Source of the DNA: Shewanella marina JCM 15074
GTDB taxonomy: Bacteria; Pseudomonadota; Gammaproteobacteria; Enterobacterales; Shewanellaceae
DNA length: 64,000 nucleotides
NCBI RefSeq assembly: GCF_000614975.1
Contig: NZ_BALM01000004.1
Span: forward strand, 102,001 to 166,000
Reading direction: 5' to 3'
The translations under genes and the position numbers were made by a program. This document shows, in pieces, positions 33,242-42,742 of the stretch (position 1 is its first letter; every line of letters begins with the position of its first letter). The notes under the pieces were generated by a model. It worked only from the letters and a program-made list of their open reading frames with translations, was not told where the DNA came from and searched no databases.

Positions 33242-34467
33242 GTGTTAAATCGAGTTTGGGTTGTATTTTTTGTATGTGCGTTACTGGCCATACTTATCCA
33301 ATTAAGTATGGGTAATATCAATGTGGTGAGTGACGCTGTCGCCGCATTATTTAATAGCGCCAAACTGTCGGCTGAAATTGCGTTGGGTTTAGTTGGCGTA
33401 CTTGCTTTATGGATGGGGTTAATGCGCGTCGGAGAAAGGCAGGTGTAGTTGCCGTTTTTGCTTGTATCTTAGAGCCATTACTGAGTAAATTAATGCCAGA
33501 GGTTCCAAGGGGGCACCCTGCATACGGCAGCATCACCATGAATTTAACTGCTAATGTGCTGGGGCTTGATAACGCTGCAACGCCTCTGGGTCTCAAGGCG
33601 ATGGCGGATTTACAAAGTTTGAATCCTAATAAAACAGTTGCAACCAATGCACAGATTTTATTCCTAGTGCTCAATACCTCTTCGGTGACGTTAGTTCCTG
33701 TAACGGTATTTTTATATCGTGCTCAACAAGGTGCCGCTGCGCCAGCAGATATTTTTCTGCCTATTTTATTAGCGACGAGTGCATCGAGTATCGCAGGTTT
33801 ATTAGTTGTAGCCTTGGTGCAACGACTTTCTCTGTTAAACACTGTTGTGTTGGGGTATGGCGCGTTAATTTTAGCATCACTACTGGGCACGGTTGTTTAT
33901 TTGTCAACATTAACGGCACAAGCTGTGGGGCAAATATCTACCGCATTGGGTAATGGTGTATTACTGGCGCTTATTTTTGGCTTTATTTTGGTTGCTTCTT
34001 GGCGAAAAGTGGCGGTTTATGATGAATTCATTGAAGGTGCCAAAGAGGGATTTGCGTTATCGATAAAACTTATTCCTTATTTACTGGCAATGTTAATGGC
34101 GATTGCGTTATTACGTGCTTCAGGTGCACTGGATTATCTATTGCATGTGATTGCGAGTTGTGTTGCTTGGTTTGGTGGCGATACGCGATTTGTTGATGCA
34201 ATGCCAACTGCGTTAATGAAACCATTTAGTGGCAGTGGTGCGCGGGCGATGATGCTTGAAACGATGAGTCATTATGGAGTTGATTCTTTTGCTGGACGTT
34301 TAGCGGCCATTTTTCAAGGTAGTACCGAAACCACATTTTATGTATTAGCGGTATATTTTGGGGCTGTGGGTATCCGTAATGGTAGACATGCTTTAGCGTG
34401 TGGTTTAACTGCGGATATTGCAGGTATCAGTGCTGCAATACTCGTTTGTTATTGGTTTTATGGGTAA
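33242..34467 (+). CDS. Fused SpmA/SpmB-like nucleoside-recognition membrane protein, frame broken near 33437
   Basis: An inner-membrane protein of about 408 residues that fuses the homologues of Bacillus spore maturation proteins A and B, each a Gate (nucleoside-recognition) domain. The SpmA-like half contains GHPAYGSITMNLTANVLGLDN and AATPLGLKAM. The SpmB-like half contains MKPFSGSGARAMM and FQGSTETTFYVLAVYFG. The frame breaks at GGAGAAAGG; one more A gives VGEKAGVVAVFA and joins both parts. Non-sporulating gammaproteobacteria carry this fusion; its transported solute is unknown. Confidence 0.88.
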
Positions 34468-34683
34468 TTTTTTCATTAATAGTGGAAGAATAAACCTTTA
34501 GTTTACTGTCGATATACTAAATATGTTCCTATTATGAAAAATATGTTGCCGAATTGTTATTATTTAATATGATGGTTGATAGCACTTTAGTGTTACGTGA
34601 TGTAGCAATGCTAGGATTTTAGTTTTATATCGTTGTTTCGTATCTAAGTGTGACTATTTAAAAATAATAATAGGGATTTATTT

Positions 34684-37600
34684 ATGATTAAATCAGTTAC
34701 ATTGTCCTGCGTTGCAGTGGCAGTGGGTCTTTACGGTGTAAATACCTACGCAGCACCAGCAAAAAAATCCAATATTAATATTGAAAAACGCGTTATAACC
34801 TCAAGTAAAGTTGGGGTGTCGAAACGTTTGAGCGATATTAATAATACTATTCCAGTATTAAGTAAGCATCGTAAGGCTAAACTTCAAGCGAGTGGTGAAA
34901 CAATACCTGGTATCACTCAAAATCGAGTCGTTAAAAATTATTTCCCCTTTGAAAGTCAATGGAGTAATGCGCCTAAAGTGGTCGATACCGCATTACAATC
35001 TTCAATTTCTAAACCGCTAAAAACAAGCAGTTATGCCCCCAATATAGGTGTTTCATTTGATGGCGTCGGTAACGTACTTGGTGTTGCTCCGCCAGATACT
35101 AATGGTGATGTAGGCCCTAATCACTATGTTCAAACCGTGAATGTGAGCATGGCGGTGTTTGATAAACAGGGAAACACACTAGTTGAGCCTTTTGCTATTA
35201 ATGAATTATGGTCAGGCTTTGGTGGTAAGTGTGAAGAAAAAATAGCGGTGACCCGATTGTACTTTATGACGGCATGGCCGATCGTTGGTTAATTAGCCAA
35301 TTTGCACTTGATGGGACAGACAATCACGAATGTATCGCGATATCACAAACTGGTGATCCGACTGGGGCTTATTTTTTATATGATTTCCCCTATGGCGAGC
35401 TAATGAATGACTATCCACATCTCGGTGTTTGGACTGATGGTTATTATATGGGGGTAAACCAGTTTGACCCGAGTAATAACTTTGCTTGGGCAGGGGGCGG
35501 TGTGGTTGCCTATGAACGAGATAAAATGTTAATTGGGGCTGAAGCTCAACAAGTTATCTTTAGTATGCAAGGAAATGATCCTGAAGTATTTACCCCTATG
35601 CCGTTGGATATTGATGGTGTGTTATTACCCAATGCAACTCAAAAGCAATTATTTGTCTGGGCTGATGGTGAAGGCGAAAGTAAATTACATGTCTGGCAGT
35701 TTGATGTGGATTGGGACAATACTGCTGATGCTAGTTTTACTGCCGTAACTGAATTAACGGTTGCTGAGTTTAATGGTCCTGCAAATGCGGTACAACCTAA
35801 TGGTGTTGAGCTAGATAGTTTAGGTATTCGTTCTATGTTTAGAGCGGCATATCGTAAATTACCAAACCGCTCATCTATTATCTTTACCCATAATGTAGCA
35901 GGTGCAGATGGTAATACTCCCGCAGTACGTTGGTATGAGTTAGATCTAAATGAGACAGCTAATGAAGTTACTGTTCGTCAGCAAGGTACCTATGCACCTG
36001 ATGACCAAGCTCGTTGGATGGTCAGCGGTGCGATAGACGCTGTCGGTAATATTGCATTAGGTTATAGCTTAACCAGTGATACTAAGCATCCTTCAGTTTT
36101 TGCTGCAACGCGATTAGTCGATGATCCATTAGGCGAGCTGAGTAGTGAGATTGAATTAAAAGCTGGCGGTGGCTCGCAGCAGGCCATTAACCGTGGCCGT
36201 TGGGGCGATTATTCAAGTATGAGTGTCGATCCAGCAGATGATTGTACTTTTTGGTATACCACTGAATATTATAAAGCAGAAGATGATAATACTTTAGCTT
36301 GGTCAACAAATATCTCTAGCTTTAAAATTCCAACCTGTGTTGCTGGCCCATCTGGCACGATTATGGGAACCGTCACAGATGCTGATTCTGGTGATGCGAT
36401 AGCGAATGTTACCGTGACATTGGGCAACGCTTCAGCGGTTACGGATACAGAAGGTAATTATACAGTCGCGGTACCCGTTGGTTCATATACGCCTGAGTTT
36501 TCACGTTACGGTTGGGTTACGCTATCTGCAAGTGAAGTTGCAGTAGAAGATGAAGCTGAATTAACGATTAACCAAGCATTACAACTGGCGCCACGCGTAG
36601 CCGTTACAGGTACGGTTAAAGATGGTGGCACGGCAAATTGGCCTTTGTATGCTGATGTGAAAGTGAATGTTCCGGGGGATGTTTTACAAACCTATACTAA
36701 CCCTGAAACAGGCATGTATTCTATTGAGTTAGTCGAAGGGACTGCTGTCGAAGTTTCGGCAACTGCAATGATGACAGAAGGATATATTAAGCAATCCGCC
36801 GAAGTCACGCCAGCTGCAGGTGTAACGAGCGATTTTGCCATGCCGTTAAATCCCAATTGTACCGCGCCTGGTTATGCATTTGATGAGCCTAGCTTTAAAG
36901 AGTCATTTGAAGGTGATTTTGTCCCTGAAGGCTGGGTAACAGAGGCATTAGATGGAACAACCGTTACTTGGGTACGTTCAGATTCAACTGGTCGAGGTAA
37001 TGTGACTAAGACTGATGGTCATACTGCATTGATAGATTCTGATGATGCAGGTTTTGTTGATGTTAACTCGGTATTGATTTCACCGGCCATTGCTGTTGAT
37101 GGTTTAGTGAACAATACACTTACTTTCGTTGCTAACCATCGTACTTATACTGGCGCAGATTCTCTTAATTTAGATATTCAAGTCGATAATGGCGATTGGC
37201 AAACTATTCAAACATTGGATAAGAGTGGTTCTAGTTTTGGCAGTTTGACTAATTATGAGATTGATCTCAGTAGTTACATTGATGGTGCAACAGCGTTTAA
37301 ATTACGTTGGCATTATTTTGATGCTAATTATGAGTGGTATGCTGCAGTTGATGATGTGATTGTTGGTACGCCGAGTTGTAATATGCTAGCCGGTAACTTA
37401 GTTGCTGGTTATATTCGTGATGCTAATTTGGATACTCCTGTACACGGCGCGAACGTTGTTGCCGATGAACAGGCTGTTATTACATCAATAACGACTGAGC
37501 ATGATGATCAATTAGAACATGGTTTTGTGTATGGTTTTATTCCAAGCGATGCACAAATGCTGAATGTTAAAGCATCTAATTACAGTGATAAAGAGGTTAA

Positions 37601-39239
37601 TGCGGGTCACTTTACATTAGCAACACCAGTGGTACTTGATGCGGGTTTATTTGAAGCTGATACAGTTGCTATTAGTGTGACTGCGGGCCGTAGTGTTGAG
37701 GATGAACTTGTGGTTCGAAATACGGGTAAAGCAGATGTGGATTACCGTTTATTAACGTTACCAGTTGCTACCGATACGCTTCCAAATGGTCCATTCCATG
37801 CGAGTGCTCGTCACTTTGGGCCTAAAAATTTAAATGAGATAAATACGGATAAAATTCGTTATTTCCCTGATGTACAAGCCGCAGAAATGGCGGTTGGTGA
37901 TTACGTGACTCATTTTGAACTGGAACAGGGCTTCGGTTGGGGCATAACCCTTGATCGTGAAAATGATCATATTTGGGTAGCCGACTTAGTTTTAGGCGGT
38001 GCAAGTGCTGATCAATTAGTTGAATATGATGCAGAGGGTACTGTTACTGGTGAAATGATTGCTACGCCTTACGTTGCAGAGGGTGGATTTGGTGCTGATT
38101 TAGCTTATAACCCATTTACTCAAACATATTGGCAAGTTGCTGTTGGCGGCGATAATTGTATTCATGAAATTTCATTGGCCGATAAAGTGGCTACGGGTAA
38201 TAAAATTTGTCCATCTTTCTCTACTTCACAACGTGGTTTAGCCTACGATCCTCTGACTGATACTTTCTATGCTGGTTCTTGGAATGACAGCGTTATTCAC
38301 CAATTTAAAACTGATAGTGAGATTATTCGCTCAATCAATGTTGACCTAGGGGTGGCTGGTTTAGCATTTAATTCTGGTACTGGTCATCTATTTGTCAGTG
38401 ATAGTGGTGGCTCATATGATATTTTCGTGCTCGATACCAACACTGAGTTACTCGATTTAGTCGGGGGTTACCATGTCAACCTTGATAGCGATGGTGATGG
38501 TGAAAACGATCTTGAACTACAAGGGACAGCCGGATTAGATATTGATTGTAAAGGTAATTTGTGGGCTGTTGATCAAACTAGTCAAACTGTATTAGCTTTC
38601 AGTTCTGGTGAAACGGGAGTGTGTGACTGGTCTACGGTTCCATGGTTAACAGTCAATGAGGATACTGGGTCGTTAGCGATGGAGACTGAGTCTAAAGTCG
38701 GTTTGATGATCGATACCTCTACAACCGAAGTAGGTGAACATAATGCAACAGTGTTGGCATTAAACAATACCCCTTATGGTAATGTCTCTGTGCCTGTTAC
38801 GTTAACTGTCACTGCTCCTGAGTATGGCAGTGTGGCATTTAGCCCTGTAGATGTCTCTGTTCGCAATGGGGCGACAGCCCAGCTTACCGTAACACGTACC
38901 GATGGTAGTGATTACGCTATTTCAGTTGATTATCAATTTGTTGATGGTACCGCTAAAAATGGTGAACATTATAATTTAACGGGTGGAACATTAACTTGGG
39001 AAGATATGGATTCATCGAGTAAAACCATTTCTGTGCCTACTGTGGATTTACCTATTAATGAAGATGTTTCTTTCTCTGTACTGTTAAGTAATCCTAGCAA
39101 TGCAACGATTGGTGGTGCTGATGTGGCGGTAGTTAAAGTGACTCAAGATCCTCGTGATAGTGGCGGAGCTTTGGGTGGCATTAGTTTATTACTATTGTCT
39201 ATACTTGGTATCAGAAGAAAACTTAAATATGTTAGTTAA
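34684..39239 (+). CDS. Giant exported multidomain protein with GlyGly-CTERM tail, frame broken near 35242
   Basis: About 1518 residues once one A is restored in GAAGAAAAAATAG (35235-35246), which turns EKIAVTRLYF into EKNSGDPIVLYDGMADRW as in the paralog at 42743. Domains in order: signal peptide (1-24, cleavage AYA/AP); conserved N-terminal region with PPDTNGDVGPNHYVQ and repeated beta-strand, propeller-like sequence (to ~550); two carboxypeptidase-regulatory-like beta domains (~555-610, ~635-700); a choice-of-anchor J/cleaved-adhesin-like domain (~725-900); a second propeller-like region (~1060-1330); a Calx-beta-like domain (~1380-1490); and a GlyGly-CTERM tail (SGGALGGISLLLLS then basic IRRK). 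The tail implies type II secretion and rhombosortase processing, known for the family. No catalytic motif is evident; adhesive or binding function is inference. Confidence 0.8.
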
Positions 39240-39256
39240 CGATTAATGACATGATG

Positions 39257-39286
39257 AAAAGGAAGGATAATTTTATCCTTCCTTTT
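39257..39286 (+). terminator. Terminator after first giant gene
   Basis: AAAAGGAAGGATAA / TTATCCTTCCTTTT followed by ATTTTA; it separates the giant gene from the small secreted protein gene. Confidence 0.85.
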
Positions 39287-39302
39287 ATTTTAGGAGTTAT
39301 TT

Positions 39303-39587
39303 ATGAAAACTAATCAAACAATTTATCTGTTTATACCTCTGATATATGCAGTGACATCGACTATGGTTAATGCTGAAGAAAATGATGTACCAAATAAGGC
39401 AAAAGTTGTTGTATCTACAGCTAAAGCCAAACAGTCTAAATCATTAAAAAGTATGCCATCTTTAACATATGAAGATAAGAATAAAAATATCTATATTGTA
39501 CCTAATCAATTTCCACTGATTGACGGTAAGCTAGCTAAAAGTGAACAAGGAAAACACGGTAAGTGTAAAAGTAAAGATGTAGAATAA
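39303..39587 (+). CDS. Small exported protein of unknown function upstream of a TonB receptor
   Basis: A 94-residue protein I do not recognise. Residues 1-24 form a signal peptide (MKTNQTIYLFIPLIYAVTSTMVNA, cleavage before EEND). The mature part of about 70 residues is highly basic (lysine-rich KAKQSKSLKSM), with one cysteine close to the C-terminus (KHGKCKSK). A good ribosome-binding site (AGGAG) precedes the ATG. The gene ends 13 bases before the TonB receptor start, so the two are co-transcribed and probably act together. Confidence 0.65.
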   Translation: MKTNQTIYLFIPLIYAVTSTMVNAEENDVPNKAKVVVSTAKAKQSKSLKSMPSLTYEDKNKNIYIVPNQFPLIDGKLAKSEQGKHGKCKSKDVE

Positions 39588-39600
39588 TGGAGGAGAGCGA

Positions 39601-41478
39601 TTGTACAAATTTATGGGACTTGTATTACTGTTGTTTTCGTCAACAGAAGTTGCTAGCGATGAAATTGAAAGAATCAAAATAATCGCTAATCAAAAATTGA
39701 TATCAAATAATCAAAATAGATTAATAAATTCAGATCTTATTGATGTTAACCAGCATCATAATGCGACTAAGATTACTGAGATAATCACTCGGATACCTGG
39801 GCTGAGCTTAAATGGACAGGGAGGATTATGGCAGACTTGCAGTATTCGTGGTTTTTCCCGTTGGCGAGTGCAAAACTTGTTAAGTGGTATTCCTATCATT
39901 ACAGATAGAAGGGCGGGTAATAGTCTTTCTTTTTTCGATCCTAGTTTAATTGCAACAATCGATGTAATTAAAGGCCCTGCATCTACCTTTTTTGGTTCTG
40001 GTAGCATTGGCGGTGTCATTAATATTGAACCTATTATTGATCAACCATTTAAAATTAATTCAGGTTTTAATAGTTTTGGTGAAGAAGTTGCTGTATCGAC
40101 TACTGGGACGATTAATGACGTCAGTGCTGGTTTAGCATATAGAAAGTCAAATAATGGTAAGTCTGCTAATCAGCAATTGTTGAACAGTATGTTTGAACAA
40201 TGGTCTGGGATACTGAATTACAGTACATTATTGAATAATGAGGTGGAATTAGCGCTACAAGTGATTCCGACCTATGGCAAAAATATCGGAAAACCTAACA
40301 GGGATTATCCAACCAATAAAATCACAATATACCCTGAAGAAAAACATCTTTTATCTAAAGTCAGTTTGAGTCAGTTAAGTGAATGGCAACTGATGTTATA
40401 TACTCATCAACAATCTTGGCAGAGTAGTGTATTACGTATAGGTAAGAGAACGAATAATATTGATTATGCTGCGTTAGATTGGGGTGGCAATTGGCAACAA
40501 CAATGGCAGTATGCTGAGCTTGTTGGACATATTGGAATTGAAACTCACCAGCGTACCAATGTAAAAATAAAGGAAGTTGAATATGATTTGTTAGGTCAAA
40601 TAAATAGACAACAATCGAATTTAACGGCGGATGAACAGAGTTATTCTATATTTGTTGATGGCAATTATATTATTGATAGCTGGATATTTAATACAGGTAT
40701 AAGATCTGATTGGTATCAGCAGTCAGATGCTGTCGAACAATTTAGAGCGGATCATATTACCGGCTTTGCCAACATCAGTTATCAATTTAATGAATCTTTA
40801 CTATTACAAGCTCAATGGGGAACCGGTTTTCGTTTTCCATCATTAACTGAACGATTTTATCAAGGCACTACGGGAAGAGGGGTTGTTGAGGGGAATTTGT
40901 TACTGCAACCTGAGTTGGCGAGCAATATTGATTTAGGGATGTTTTATTCAAGTGATAATTGGCAATTAAAGCTGAATTTATTTTCCAGTGATGTGAGTGA
41001 CTATATTGAGCGAGTCGTCGTGGGAACGGTTAATGGTGATGATTTACTGACTTATATTAATCTTACATCAGGCACCATAAAAGGGGCTGAAATTGCAGCT
41101 AATTGGAATTTAAATCAACGCTGGTTACTTGATTGGTCATTACAGATACAAGAAGGAAAAGATCAACAAGGGAATTATCTTTCTGATATTCCTGCGGCAG
41201 AAACAAGATTTCAGCTAAATTATCAAACACATTTTTCTGAACATGCGTTGGAGTATATATATCGATTTACCAAAGGTAATTATGGTTCTGGAGAGGAACC
41301 TCTTGCCCATACTCAAATAATTAATATTAATAACACATTTGAGATAAATGACAATTTGGTCATGTCACTGTCAATAAATAATTTGACCGATCAACAATAT
41401 TATCCTACTGCAGATGACTTGGCTTCAATGATGCCTGGTAGAGAGTTTAATCTGGCATTTGAATATTCATTTGATTAA
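39601..41478 (+). CDS. TonB-dependent outer-membrane receptor
   Basis: A 625-residue receptor starting with TTG at 39601, with GGAGGAG seven bases upstream; an in-frame ATG at 39613 is an alternative. A signal peptide covers residues 1-19 (VAS/DE). The plug domain (about 50-150) holds ITEIITRIPGLSLNG, SIRGFSRWRVQ, GIPIITDRR and the signature VIKGPASTFFGSGSIGGVINI. The remaining part is the 22-strand barrel, with TGFRFPSLTERFYQGTTGRG near 420 and NNLTDQQYYPTADD near the C-terminus. Relatives import siderophores, vitamin B12, heme or peptides; the ligand cannot be told here. A TonB box is not obvious; ERIKIIA near residue 23 is a candidate. Confidence 0.9.
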   Translation: MYKFMGLVLLLFSSTEVASDEIERIKIIANQKLISNNQNRLINSDLIDVNQHHNATKITEIITRIPGLSLNGQGGLWQTCSIRGFSRWRVQNLLSGIPIITDRRAGNSLSFFDPSLIATIDVIKGPASTFFGSGSIGGVINIEPIIDQPFKINSGFNSFGEEVAVSTTGTINDVSAGLAYRKSNNGKSANQQLLNSMFEQWSGILNYSTLLNNEVELALQVIPTYGKNIGKPNRDYPTNKITIYPEEKHLLSKVSLSQLSEWQLMLYTHQQSWQSSVLRIGKRTNNIDYAALDWGGNWQQQWQYAELVGHIGIETHQRTNVKIKEVEYDLLGQINRQQSNLTADEQSYSIFVDGNYIIDSWIFNTGIRSDWYQQSDAVEQFRADHITGFANISYQFNESLLLQAQWGTGFRFPSLTERFYQGTTGRGVVEGNLLLQPELASNIDLGMFYSSDNWQLKLNLFSSDVSDYIERVVVGTVNGDDLLTYINLTSGTIKGAEIAANWNLNQRWLLDWSLQIQEGKDQQGNYLSDIPAAETRFQLNYQTHFSEHALEYIYRFTKGNYGSGEEPLAHTQIININNTFEINDNLVMSLSINNLTDQQYYPTADDLASMMPGREFNLAFEYSFD

Positions 41479-41507
41479 ACGATAATTAACTTAATTACCG
41501 TTTAATC
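41473..41507. repeat. 35-bp near-perfect palindrome spanning the TonB receptor stop codon
   Basis: GATTAAACG-A-TAATTAA-C-TTAATTA-C-CGTTTAATC: the receptor stop codon lies inside the left arm, and the EamA gene starts 12 bases after the right arm. There is no T-run, so it may be a weak terminator, an mRNA-processing hairpin or a protein site. Confidence 0.55.
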
Positions 41508-41518
41508 AGTAAAATATT

Positions 41519-42379
41519 ATGACAGATAAAAACAAAGGTTTATTGTTTGCGTTCATTGGTATTATGATTTTGAGTTTTGATAGTTTGCTCGTGAGATTAG
41601 CAGCCACAGATCCTTGGAATGTTTTGTTTTGGCGAGGGCTATTTCAAGCGCTTTCATTGATTATGTTTCAGTTGATATTTAACCGTAAACAGCTGTTAAT
41701 GGCATTTATAAAACCATCAGCCATGTTAATTTGTGTGAGTATTATTTTTGCAGCGTCTACTATCTGTTTTGTGGAATCACTCCATTATACCCAAGTTGCA
41801 AGTACGATAGTCATTGTTAATACAGCACCATTGTTTACGGCAATATTGGGATCTATTTTACTTAAAGAAAAATTACATAAGGCCACAATTTTTGCGATCT
41901 GTATTGCTACCGCGGGTATCTGGATTATCTTCTTTTTTGCACCTAGTTCAGGTCAATGGGTAGGTAATTTATTTGCAATTGTGACTGCATTATCGACTGC
42001 AATATACTTAATCGTGATGCGTAAAACTAAAGGTGAACAAATTGCCAATTATTTGATTCTAGCAGGGCTTATTGTCGCATCATTCTCTTATTTTAGAGGA
42101 GCACAGCCGCTTTCAATCAGTTTTACGCAAATATCGTATTTATTCTTGTTAGGTTTTATTGTTATTCCTGCCGCTTATATGTTTATATCAAAATCACCAA
42201 TTTATATTCCTGCCGCACAAACCAGTTTAATTTTGTTAGCTGAAATTCTATTTGGACCACTGTATGTATATATTATTTTACATGAGCAAGCATCTTTTAA
42301 TGATATTATTGGTGGCGGATTAATTCTTTTAACTTTAGGTATTTACAGCATATATATGCTTAAAAATGAACAATCTTAA
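41519..42379 (+). CDS. EamA-family (DMT) inner-membrane transporter
   Basis: A 286-residue protein with about ten hydrophobic segments arranged as two EamA repeats. The first repeat ends with the typical T-x-A-P-L-F-T-A-x-L-G-S-x-L-L-K-E-K segment near residue 100. The second ends with QTSLILLAEILFGPLYVYI near residue 235. DMT exporters move amino acids, metabolites or nucleotide sugars. It follows the TonB receptor by 40 bases on the same strand, so a link to the receptor's substrate is possible but only inferred. Confidence 0.85.
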   Translation: MTDKNKGLLFAFIGIMILSFDSLLVRLAATDPWNVLFWRGLFQALSLIMFQLIFNRKQLLMAFIKPSAMLICVSIIFAASTICFVESLHYTQVASTIVIVNTAPLFTAILGSILLKEKLHKATIFAICIATAGIWIIFFFAPSSGQWVGNLFAIVTALSTAIYLIVMRKTKGEQIANYLILAGLIVASFSYFRGAQPLSISFTQISYLFLLGFIVIPAAYMFISKSPIYIPAAQTSLILLAEILFGPLYVYIILHEQASFNDIIGGGLILLTLGIYSIYMLKNEQS

Positions 42380-42742
42380 AATTGATTGACTTCATCAAAT
42401 TTATTTAACTTGATGAAAGTAAAACAAAACTAAAATTAACATGATAAATAGTGTTAATGACTAAAGTTTAAATAATCATCTTTTATTTTTATAACTGCTT
42501 GTTTTAATTTGGTGTTTACTAAATGTTTACTAAATGTTTACAAAAATTAACATTTTTACTTTCATTTTTTGACTTCTGAATTATCATTTTAAGTAGCACT
42601 TTTACACTATACGTAGTAGTTATCAATTGAACTTTTGGTTTATTTATTTTGGTTATTTCAATTTACTTATTCTGTAAGTCGCTGTTTTGATTATTTAATT
42701 AGTTTAGTGCTGACATTCTGAATTTTATAGGAAATTTAATTT
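42380..42742. promoter_or_regulatory. 363-bp AT-rich intergenic region with phased direct repeats
   Basis: Near 42391-42417 there is a weak hairpin (TTCATCAA / TTGATGAA) after the EamA gene. At 42514-42541 GTTTAC occurs three times at exactly 11-base spacing (42514, 42525, 42536), that is one helical turn apart, within TTTACTAAATG units. The second giant gene begins 200 bases further on. This is a plausible regulator-binding array; no protein-coding signal is visible in the gap. Confidence 0.45.

Noticed and set aside
33184..33363. N-terminal 60-residue extension of RsmF
   Set aside because: The extra residues lack similarity to the family and overlap the start of the divergent gene.
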